Shown here one piece after another: positions 22,959 through 29,368 of a DNA stretch of 29,368 nt. Source of the stretch: a candidate division Zixibacteria bacterium SM23_81. GTDB taxonomy: Bacteria; SM23-81. The notes below the pieces were generated by a model. That model was not told the DNA's origin, did not search any database, and worked only from the letters and a program-made list of their open reading frames with translations. How positions within the stretch are numbered: position 1 is the first letter of the stretch; the number at the start of each line of letters is the position of its first letter. The stretch is from the NCBI GenBank assembly GCA_001304015.1, contig LJUY01000029.1, positions 1 through 29,368 of the forward strand, read 5' to 3'. A program made the position numbers and the translations under genes.

Positions 22959-25193
22959 ATGGTCCGAAAAGAGGAAAAATCTTCTACGCTGTGGATGGGC
23001 TCTCGCCTCTACAAGTGGGTTCTGGGTCTCTTGCTGGTGGCTATCCTCACTCTTTTGGCTCCGGAGCACAGGGTCTTTCAACCCATAGGGCTGCCCCGGG
23101 AAGGAGACATCTCCAGAACGGATATCATCGCTCCCTTCACTTTCTTCGTGATGAAGGATGAAACTACGTTGGAGCTTGATAGAAATGCAGCTGCAGCTGG
23201 AGTTCTGCCCCTTTTTGACCACAACGCCTCGGTCCTAAAGGTCCAGAGGGAGAGAATGAGGCAGTTTTTCGAGGAAATGGAGAGGACCAGACAGACGAGC
23301 CAGTCCGGAGGTCAGCCCCTCGGATCGATTGGTGACCATCAGCTCTCTGAGCAAACTCTGAAACTCATGCTGGATCCAGAAAGGGCGAAAGTAGTGGAAG
23401 CCGAGGCGGATAAGCTGGTCAGTAGCCTATTAAAAATCGGGATCGCTCCCGGGGATACCTTGCATGTGGCCAAGCCGAGCTCATCTGTGAGAGTTCGGCG
23501 GGGAGATGCAGAGTATGAACGTATCGTCTCTGAGCTTCTCACAGAGGCCAGGGCCAGGGAGTCATTGTTGAAAGAGGTTCGGGCTCAGTTTAAAGATGAC
23601 GCCTTGCTCGTCAAAGCCGCCTACGAGATCGGCCTTCTCTTTTTGGTGCCCAATCTTATTTACAACGAGTCTGAGACGGAGAAAAGAAAACGGGAGGCGG
23701 TCGAAGCCGTTCCCACCACCAAGGGGATGGTGCTGCAGGATGAGAAGATCGTCGGCAGCCATGAGCGAGTGACTAAAACCACCATAGAGAAACTACGCTC
23801 TTTAGCTCTGGCGAAAGAAGAGCGAGAGATACTGGGAAGATCGTGGAGTCTTCTCTACCCGATACTGGGCCGATTGTTATTCAATGCCTTTCTCGTGGCT
23901 CTGGTCGCCTCTTATCTGTTTCTCTATCGAAAGAAGGTTTTTTACGACAATCGATTGCTGCTTTTGCTGTCCCTTATCGTGGTAGGCCAAATGATCATCG
24001 CCTATCTGGTGCGAACTATGGCCGGAGCGTCGGAATATCTCGTGCCTATCTCCATCGCCGCCATGTTGACGACCATTCTCTTCGACGCCCAGCTGGGGGG
24101 AGTTATGGCCTTGGCGGTAGGGATGCTTTTCGGAAACCTGGAGGGTTTCGATCTGGCCGCCACCCTCGTGGCGCTGATGGTGGGCATTACCGCAGCCTAT
24201 TCGGTTACTAAAGTTAGGCACCGACGGGAGTTCTATCGTCCTATGGCCTTCATCTCCCTAGCCTATGTGATATCCATCGGACTCATAGGCATGATGAGGC
24301 TCACTCCGGCAGAAGCCCTGTTCACGGATTTTGGGCTTGGGGTGCTCAACGGGGTGGGAACTCCCATCATTACCAGCGGTGTTCTGTTCATCTTCGAGGG
24401 TCTTTTCCCCGTGACTACAGACATCACTCTCCTGGAACTTTCTGACAGCAACCGTCCCCTGTTGCGGGAAATGGCCCTGAAGGCCCCTGGGAGCTATCAC
24501 CACAGCATCAACGTCGGCTATTTATCGGAAGCCGCCGCTGAGGCCATCGGAGCCCATTCCCTCCTGGCCAGGGTAGCTTCCTATTATCATGATATTGGAA
24601 AGCTGGAAAAACCGGAGTATTTCGTAGAGAATCAGGGACATGGCCGAAAAAACCCTCACGATCGCTTGGCACCCAGCATGAGCAGTTTGATTCTCGCAGC
24701 GCATATCAAAGACGGTGCAGAGTTGGCCAAACGAGCCAATGTGCCTAAGGCGATCATCGATGTCATCCAGCAGCATCACGGCACCTCTTTGATGGCCTTT
24801 TTCTACCAAAAGGCCCTCGACCAAGGGTTTGGTAAAGAAGTTCAAGAGGCTTATCGATACCCTGGCCCCAAGCCTGAGACGAAGGAAGCGGCTATTGTGA
24901 TGCTGGCAGACTCTGTGGAAGCAGCCTCCAGAACTCTTGAGGAGGCGACGCCAAGCAGGATTAAGGGCATGGTCACAAAGATTATCCAAGAAAAATTCAC
25001 TGCCGGCGAGCTGGACAATTGTGAGCTGACCCTGAAAGATCTACACAAGATCGGCGAAAGCTTTATTCGTATCCTCAGCGGCACCTTCCACCAACGAGTT
25101 GAATATCCCCAGGGGGAAAACGAAGGTCGCAGGGCAACGAGGATAGCGAAACGAATGGCACCAGTGAACGGACCAAAAAATGGGTCGCGTTGA
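22959..25193 (+). CDS. pgpH: 7TM-HD membrane phosphodiesterase (PgpH/YqfF family)
   Basis: The 744-residue protein has an N-terminal membrane anchor (about 16-34) and an extracytoplasmic 7TMR-HDED domain (about 40-285). Seven or so membrane helices follow (about 300-485), then a cytoplasmic HD domain with SYHHSINVG, YYHDIGK (His544-Asp545), NPHDRLAPSMS and QQHHGT. Listeria PgpH, the best-known member, hydrolyses c-di-AMP. That substrate is inferred here, not shown. The ATG at 22959 has AAGGTG 6 nt ahead and starts just after phoH. In-frame ATGs at 22830 and 22872 lie within phoH and are less likely. The 3' end overlaps ybeY by 14 nt. The order phoH - HD-7TM - ybeY is widely conserved. Confidence 0.93.
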   Translation: MVRKEEKSSTLWMGSRLYKWVLGLLLVAILTLLAPEHRVFQPIGLPREGDISRTDIIAPFTFFVMKDETTLELDRNAAAAGVLPLFDHNASVLKVQRERMRQFFEEMERTRQTSQSGGQPLGSIGDHQLSEQTLKLMLDPERAKVVEAEADKLVSSLLKIGIAPGDTLHVAKPSSSVRVRRGDAEYERIVSELLTEARARESLLKEVRAQFKDDALLVKAAYEIGLLFLVPNLIYNESETEKRKREAVEAVPTTKGMVLQDEKIVGSHERVTKTTIEKLRSLALAKEEREILGRSWSLLYPILGRLLFNAFLVALVASYLFLYRKKVFYDNRLLLLLSLIVVGQMIIAYLVRTMAGASEYLVPISIAAMLTTILFDAQLGGVMALAVGMLFGNLEGFDLAATLVALMVGITAAYSVTKVRHRREFYRPMAFISLAYVISIGLIGMMRLTPAEALFTDFGLGVLNGVGTPIITSGVLFIFEGLFPVTTDITLLELSDSNRPLLREMALKAPGSYHHSINVGYLSEAAAEAIGAHSLLARVASYYHDIGKLEKPEYFVENQGHGRKNPHDRLAPSMSSLILAAHIKDGAELAKRANVPKAIIDVIQQHHGTSLMAFFYQKALDQGFGKEVQEAYRYPGPKPETKEAAIVMLADSVEAASRTLEEATPSRIKGMVTKIIQEKFTAGELDNCELTLKDLHKIGESFIRILSGTFHQRVEYPQGENEGRRATRIAKRMAPVNGPKNGSR

Positions 25194-25626
25194 CTCCAAA
25201 GAAGTTTACATTGCCAACGCTCATCCGTCCATTGAGGTGAACAGAGGCCGGGTGCGTCGAGCGGCCTCAGCTGTTCTGCACCAGGAATGCCAACGAGGGG
25301 GAAAGGTGAACGTGATTCTGGCTACCGATGCTGATCTGGCCAATCTGAATACCAGATATAGAGGATGTGATCACCCAACCGATGTCCTGGCCTTTCCAAT
25401 GTCAGGACCTGAATTTGCCGTTCCCCAGGAGCAGGTTCTCGGCGAGGTTTACGTTTCTTTGGATCGAGCACGACAGCAAGCCCGGGAGTACAAGGTTACT
25501 TTGGCCAAAGAGGTTGACCGATTGGTCATCCATGGGGTGTTACATCTTTGTGGGTACGACCACGAAGATTCCCAGAGCGCTCGACAGATGAAGACCAAAG
25601 AAGAGGAGTTTTTGGAGGCGCTTTGA
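25180..25626 (+). CDS. ybeY: endoribonuclease YbeY (rRNA maturation factor)
   Basis: The 148-residue metalloprotein has the YbeY zinc motif HGVLHLCGYDHE (His118, His122, His128 bind zinc), along with LNTRYRGCDHPTDVLAFP and LGEVYVSLDRA. YbeY processes rRNA ends and takes part in ribosome quality control. It partners the PhoH/YbeZ ATPase in other bacteria. The ATG overlaps the preceding gene by 14 nt. Its TGA shares a base with the ATG of the next gene, so the three are translated as a chain. Confidence 0.95.
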   Translation: MGRVDSKEVYIANAHPSIEVNRGRVRRAASAVLHQECQRGGKVNVILATDADLANLNTRYRGCDHPTDVLAFPMSGPEFAVPQEQVLGEVYVSLDRARQQAREYKVTLAKEVDRLVIHGVLHLCGYDHEDSQSARQMKTKEEEFLEAL

Positions 25627-26909
25627 TGAGCCTTGGACTTATGGTGCAACTTTTAGCATTCGTTCTTTTGCTTGCGTTCTCCGCTTTTCTCTCTCGATGT
25701 GAGGCGGGCCTTCTGTGGATGTCTCGGCGCTGGCTGGAGGAAGGACGCGAGAAGCGGAAGAAAGGCGGGTTAACCCGTGTCTTGGAGCGTAGGCAGGAGT
25801 TGTCCTTGGCCATTCTGTCAGCGCGATCTTTCGCTAATGTGGGTGCCGTTTCACTGGCTGCTGTGTTGCTGACTCGCCTTTTTTGGGATCGTGGTCTCTT
25901 CCTGTGGATTCTTTTAGAGATTCTGGTGCTGGGCGTGGTATTTCTGATTTTGGTGGAAATATTGCCCAAGCTGGTTGTCCTGAGGAAAGCCCCCGAGGTT
26001 TCACAAGGTCTCATTAGGTCCATTGAGTTTTTGGGGCGGTTTTTCTCTCCGCTGGTGAAGATTCTCCTGAAGCTTTTGGGGAGCAGGGTGGCTGAGGTAG
26101 CAGCAGAGGCGAACTCTCACTTCACAACAGATGAGGGGCTCAAGGTAGCCATCGAGACCCGGGAGGACTCGGGCTTGCTCGAGGAGGAAGAGCGGGAGAT
26201 GATTCACAGCATCTTCGAGTTTGGTGAGACTTGTGTGAAAGAGGTCATGGTTCCCCGCATTGATATGGTTTGCGCTGATTCGGAGTTATCAGCGCAACAG
26301 GCCCTCGAGTTGATCGTTAAGAGTGGCCACTCCAGGATTCCCGTTTTCAAAAATAAGGTCGATCATATCGTCGGGCTGCTCTATGCTAAGGACCTGTTAA
26401 GACCATTGAGCAAAGGGCGGAAAGATTTTCAGATTCTGGACTTAGTGAGAGAAGTCTATTTCGTACCGGAAACCAAGAAGATCGATGAGCTTCTTCGAGA
26501 ATTTCAGAGCAGAATGATGCACATGGCCATTGTGGTGGATGAATATGGAGGCACCGCCGGTTTGGTGACCCTGGAGGACCTCTTGGAGGAGATCGTCGGA
26601 GAAATTCAGGATGAGTACGACACCGAGGAGAAGCTAATCAAGGTGGTGGACAAGCGAACAGCCGAAGTCTCTGCGAAGATGAATTTGCACGATCTCAATG
26701 AGGAACTTGGCTTAGAGCTTCCCGACGAACAGTTCGACACCTTGGGGGGATTGGTCTATGATCTGGCTGGGGCTGTTCCCTTAAGGGGGGCCAAACTTGA
26801 GTATCAGGATATCCAATTTGTGGTCCAGGAAGTTCGTGGTCAGCGAGTGTCTAAAGTAAAGATCATCAAGATGAATGGCAAGGGGGAGGCAGGGAAAAAG
26901 GAGACTTAG
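25626..26909 (+). CDS. CNNM/CorC-type CBS-domain membrane protein
   Basis: The 427-residue protein has a DUF21/CNNM membrane domain (helices near 5-24, 65-85 and 92-115). It carries [19 protein letters not shown] in place of the usual GEIIPK..A....E. Two CBS domains follow (about 205-265, [20 protein letters not shown] ... [19 protein letters not shown]; about 270-325, ending [20 protein letters not shown]). The C-terminus is a CorC_HlyC domain ([19 protein letters not shown]). Related proteins affect Mg2+ or Co2+ efflux. Older annotations call them hemolysins, for which there is no basis here. The start shares TGATG with the ybeY stop and has GGAGG 7 nt ahead. Frames opening at 25548 are shadows of ybeY. 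Confidence 0.92.
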   Translation: MSLGLMVQLLAFVLLLAFSAFLSRCEAGLLWMSRRWLEEGREKRKKGGLTRVLERRQELSLAILSARSFANVGAVSLAAVLLTRLFWDRGLFLWILLEILVLGVVFLILVEILPKLVVLRKAPEVSQGLIRSIEFLGRFFSPLVKILLKLLGSRVAEVAAEANSHFTTDEGLKVAIETREDSGLLEEEEREMIHSIFEFGETCVKEVMVPRIDMVCADSELSAQQALELIVKSGHSRIPVFKNKVDHIVGLLYAKDLLRPLSKGRKDFQILDLVREVYFVPETKKIDELLREFQSRMMHMAIVVDEYGGTAGLVTLEDLLEEIVGEIQDEYDTEEKLIKVVDKRTAEVSAKMNLHDLNEELGLELPDEQFDTLGGLVYDLAGAVPLRGAKLEYQDIQFVVQEVRGQRVSKVKIIKMNGKGEAGKKET

Positions 26910-26949
26910 GTGTTGAGGTGGTGATGGAGTTTACTCGCAGAAAAAAAAC

Positions 26950-26978
26950 TTGACATGCACAAACGCTTCTGCTATATT
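26950..26978 (+). promoter_or_regulatory. strong sigma-70 promoter for tRNA-fMet
   Basis: TTGACA (26950-26955), a 17-bp spacer and TATATT (26973-26978) precede the tRNA by 24 bp. A run of A residues ahead of the -35 (26941-26948) may act as an UP element. Confidence 0.82.
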
Positions 26979-27002
26979 AAAATTTGATACGATAAAAATT
27001 GA

Positions 27003-27079
<77 letters not shown>

Positions 27080-27082
27080 AAT

Positions 27083-27110
27083 AAAAGGCTCTCGAGAGAG
27101 AGCCTTTTTT
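27083..27110 (+). terminator. intrinsic terminator after tRNA-fMet, bidirectional
   Basis: GGCTCTC-GAGA-GAGAGCC is a perfect 7-bp stem followed by TTTTTT. On the minus strand the same stem is followed by TTTTATTT, so it can also end the VOC gene transcript (stop at 27138). Confidence 0.88.
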
Positions 27111-27137
27111 GCGTCTGATTTCTGGAATTTACAATCT

Positions 27138-27524
27138 TTACATCTGGACATATGAAATAGCCGCAATCGTAGCCCCTTGCGGGTCCTGTATCACGCAGAA
27201 GCGTCCTACAGCCGGGATGTCTTTGGGGGGCATGATGATCTTTCCGCCCAGCTCTTGGGCCCTTTTGGCCGTGGCGTCGACGTCGTCCACGGTCACGTAA
27301 ACGCCCCACATGGGCGGCATGCCCTGAGCATCGGGGGGCATGTGCATGATGCCACCTACTCCCTTATCCTTAACCTTGACGACTGTGTAAGTTCCGCCCT
27401 CCATGGGCATGTCCTCGGTCGTCCAGCCGAAGAGCTTGGTGTAGAAATCCTTGGCCGCCGCTATGTCCCTGGTCATCAGCTCAAACCAGCTAAAAGCACC
27501 GTGTGTTTTGTACAGCTCGTCCAT
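27138..27524 (-). CDS. VOC-family (glyoxalase/bleomycin-resistance fold) protein
   Basis: The 128-residue protein is a single VOC unit pair: HGAFSWFELMTRDIAAAKDF at the start, YTKLFGW, then WGVYVTVDDVDATAKRAQEL, GGKIIMPPKDIP and FCVIQDPQGATIAAI. This subgroup (FSWxELxTxD...) is common, but its substrate is generally unknown. Fold and metal-site residues cannot tell between dioxygenase, lyase or binding roles. AGGAGA lies 6 nt ahead of the ATG. The bidirectional terminator at 27083-27110 follows. It is downstream of, and on the same strand as, the esterase gene, 109 bp away, and may or may not share its transcript. Confidence 0.9.
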   Translation of the reverse strand: MDELYKTHGAFSWFELMTRDIAAAKDFYTKLFGWTTEDMPMEGGTYTVVKVKDKGVGGIMHMPPDAQGMPPMWGVYVTVDDVDATAKRAQELGGKIIMPPKDIPAVGRFCVIQDPQGATIAAISYVQM

Positions 27525-27551
27525 GACAGTTCTCCTGATTTTCCGTGGATA

Positions 27552-27605
27552 TTACCCCTTGACTTCACGATGGACTGCTAAGTTAAGAGCCAATCACCTC
27601 CTTTT
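27552..27605 (-). other. consensus-like Shine-Dalgarno with a 13-codon open frame (possible leader peptide)
   Basis: On the minus strand AAAAGGAGGTGA (27594-27605) matches nearly the whole anti-Shine-Dalgarno complement. It is followed at once by TTG and twelve further codons (ALNLAVHREVKG) ending in TAA, 27 nt before the start of the VOC gene. The 3-nt spacing to TTG is short, so this could be a leader frame, a ribosome standby site or chance. Confidence 0.25.
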
Positions 27606-27633
27606 GAAAAATGAGCGCCCTTCTCTCTTGGAG

Positions 27634-29103
27634 CTATCTGAGCACTATCATCTTCCTGAACTGGATACAATTCTCGGCTTTCAAGCTGTACAGGTAAAGG
27701 CCACTGCTCACAGGGCGGCCAGAATCATCTTGGCCATCCCATGATACATATTTGTCTCCAGCAGGTTGCCTAGCCTCAATCATCGTTCTGACCCTCTGCC
27801 CCAAGGTGTTATAGATAGTCATGGTTACATCGGAGGATTTCTCCAAGTGAAATAGGATCCTCGTCTCTGAATTGAAGGGATTGGGGAAGTTTTGATTCAA
27901 CTGAAATTCATCGGGAGCGGATTTCGACGGCTCGACCGCTGTCGGTTCCGCGGGAAAAAACATCTCCAAGGCGTCATCGATATGTGCCCGCCACATTCCC
28001 CAGCTGTGCCCCTCGTGATATTCTGCATATTGGTAAGCATATCCTCTCGATTGAAGAATGGGAATGAAGTTTCTCACCAGGGGAATGAGCATGGGAATAT
28101 CATAGGTGCCGAGGTCAAGATACAGTTTAAGGTCCAGTTGCGGGCCATCTTGGAAGCCGTCTGAGATAGCACCCTGGATATAGCTAGACTGAGCGGCAGC
28201 GTTTCCGAAAACGCCTGGGTGATTCATGGCCAGCCACAGAGAGATGTTTCCAGCATTGGAGGCCCCCAGCGTGGCGCGCTTGTGGGGGTGCGGGATGGTG
28301 CGAAAACAGGAGTCAACCCAGGGGATGACCTCCTCGATGATGAAGTCGGTGAATTGATTCTGAAGACTCCCAGCGTATTCCTCATTACGATTGACGGGCG
28401 GCACGAACACGGCGATGATAGGCTCAATGTCTCGGTTGTGGATGAGATAGTCCATGATGTTGTCCGCATTTGCCAGTGAGACATACTCAAGACCGTCGTG
28501 AAACAAGATCATCGCAAAACTATCTGTTGAAGTGTGATAGTGGGGTGGGAGATAGACGCGAATGGTGCGCGAGTTGCCCAAATGAGCGCTGTGAAACACG
28601 GTGTCCCGCAGAGTTCCATGCGGGATTTCGGGATCAAATTGGATCTCCGGTGGTGGGATGTAGGCGGGCATGCTCAACTCTGAGTTGGGCCCAAAACCAC
28701 CCAGGATGGTGTTTGGATTTCCGGGATCCAGTATCCAAGTGGATCCGTTGAGCACGAATTTGTAATCCAGGCGAGCATCGCTCTCGTACACCTCGGTGCG
28801 GTACCAGAGGTCGGTGCCACCAATTAGGGTCATGGACGAGCCGGATATGTTCCAGGCGTTCGCATCCCCGGGCACCGTCACGGTGCTGGCGTTGCCCTGA
28901 TAGAGAAAATGAGCCAGGGTGTCGTGTTCCACAAGGGGAAGTACGGTCACCGTGTTCATGAAGCTGTCCACCAGGGCCTGGCGTTGATCCGTCGGCGTTG
29001 CGTTGACTTGTACCAGGAAGTCTTCAAATGTCTGGGCATAAAGGCTTGAAAATGAGGGCAGAAGCAGGACAAAGAAAATGGCGACCTTTTTCAAAATGGC
29101 CAT
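27634..29103 (-). CDS. secreted esterase (PF00756-type, Fes/esterase D-like) with sorting domain
   Basis: The 489-residue protein has a signal peptide (MAILKKVAIFFVLLLPSFSS, cleavage near YAQ). An E-set / carbohydrate-module-like N-terminal domain (about 60-145: VPGDANAWN ... YKFVLNG) is followed by an alpha/beta-hydrolase of the putative esterase family (about 165-385: RTIRVYLPPHYH, MILFHDGLEY). The nucleophile elbow is LGASNAGN (Ser282) and the catalytic His lies in HEGHSWGMW (His366). A C-terminal NPFN sorting domain ends the protein (LNQNFPNPFNSETRI ... YNTLGQRVRTM ... SSGLYLYSL ... VLR). Relatives cleave enterobactin-type or carbohydrate esters. The substrate here is unknown. The ATG has GGAGG only 2 nt ahead, so TTG three codons later (29094) is an alternative. 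A longer frame to 29166 lacks support. Confidence 0.88.
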   Translation of the reverse strand: MAILKKVAIFFVLLLPSFSSLYAQTFEDFLVQVNATPTDQRQALVDSFMNTVTVLPLVEHDTLAHFLYQGNASTVTVPGDANAWNISGSSMTLIGGTDLWYRTEVYESDARLDYKFVLNGSTWILDPGNPNTILGGFGPNSELSMPAYIPPPEIQFDPEIPHGTLRDTVFHSAHLGNSRTIRVYLPPHYHTSTDSFAMILFHDGLEYVSLANADNIMDYLIHNRDIEPIIAVFVPPVNRNEEYAGSLQNQFTDFIIEEVIPWVDSCFRTIPHPHKRATLGASNAGNISLWLAMNHPGVFGNAAAQSSYIQGAISDGFQDGPQLDLKLYLDLGTYDIPMLIPLVRNFIPILQSRGYAYQYAEYHEGHSWGMWRAHIDDALEMFFPAEPTAVEPSKSAPDEFQLNQNFPNPFNSETRILFHLEKSSDVTMTIYNTLGQRVRTMIEARQPAGDKYVSWDGQDDSGRPVSSGLYLYSLKAENCIQFRKMIVLR

Positions 29104-29191
29104 TGCCTCCGTTCTGTTGAAAGATCTTTCAGCTCTTTGCGAGAAGAGGTGGGAGCTGTAAAACACGATCCTGGATTCTGGTTAAAGGTAG

Positions 29192-29221
29192 AGAATAAAA
29201 ACCGATGCTGGATACTGGCAA
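29192..29221 (-). promoter_or_regulatory. weak promoter candidate for the esterase gene
   Basis: The minus strand has TTGCCA (29216-29221), an 18-bp spacer and TATTCT (29192-29197), about 90 bp before the start codon. The spacer contains a copy of the GATGCTGGAT word also seen near 2807-2888. The rest of 29104-29368 shows no gene. Confidence 0.3.
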
Positions 29222-29368
29222 AATACATAGGACAGACTTCAGAAGGTATTTTTTCGTGACCAGATGTATTAGTCAGGAGCTTACCGGACACTCTGGGGTG
29301 TTCTGAGGTTCCATGACAAAAGGGTGGCACGTTCACCTCAGATGGGTTAGATTAAGTGATCAGCAATC

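Noticed and set aside
25626-26909. Hemolysin annotation for the CBS-domain protein
   Set aside because: The name is historical for HlyC/CorC relatives. The domain set is that of CNNM/CorC ion-homeostasis proteins and nothing indicates a toxin.

Overview
This window looks like chromosomal DNA from an uncultured Gram-negative bacterium, probably of an FCB-type or related candidate phylum. The signs are: two exported proteins that end in an NPFN-type C-terminal sorting domain (T9SS / FlgD-like Ig); several signal-peptide beta-propeller proteins of the PQQ-like, SBBP and PD40 types; four predicted lipoproteins; and a LysM protein. Strong Shine-Dalgarno sites (AAAGGAGG-like) and good sigma-70 promoters (TTGACA, mostly 17-bp spacers) occur throughout. 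I cannot fix the phylum without a search. No phage, IS element, plasmid gene or CRISPR array was seen.

Layout. 1-734 (minus strand): tmRNA, tRNA-Lys(CUU) and tRNA-Lys(UUU), with a promoter ahead of each tRNA. 735-1202: noncoding, rich in short iterated repeats. 1203-2408 (minus): a PDZ-repeat lipoprotein. 2957-4825 and 5159-6886 (minus): two exported beta-propeller proteins, the second with a sorting domain. 7429-10761 (plus): a promoter, a membrane histidine kinase (HAMP-PAS-GAF), a receiver-only response regulator and a VanZ-like membrane protein. 11081-15711 (plus): a four-gene ABC importer of the BMP/nucleoside type. 15756-20428 (plus): hisS, an overlapping PD40 lipoprotein gene, and aspS. 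20449-21877 (plus): a small coiled-coil lipoprotein and a LysM protein, bounded by their own promoter and terminator. 21944-26909 (plus): the tightly packed set phoH, HD-domain 7TM phosphodiesterase (pgpH/yqfF family), ybeY, and a CNNM/CorC-type CBS protein. 26950-27110: a compact initiator tRNA unit (promoter, tRNA-fMet, terminator). 27138-29103 (minus): a VOC-family protein and a secreted esterase with a sorting domain.

How it fits together. The core is housekeeping: translation and RNA quality control (ssrA, tRNAs, hisS, aspS, ybeY, phoH) plus second-messenger and ion homeostasis (HD-7TM, CNNM). Between these lie envelope and surface genes: lipoproteins, LysM, beta-propellers and the esterase. 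Nothing here is clearly a new defence or biosynthetic system. The items most worth a second look are (i) the intergenic regions filled with several families of short iterated words, often as imperfect inverted pairs; (ii) the lipoprotein + LysM envelope unit; (iii) the PD40 lipoprotein gene wedged between two synthetase genes; and (iv) the tRNA-Lys(CUU)-tmRNA tandem with a 5-nt gap.
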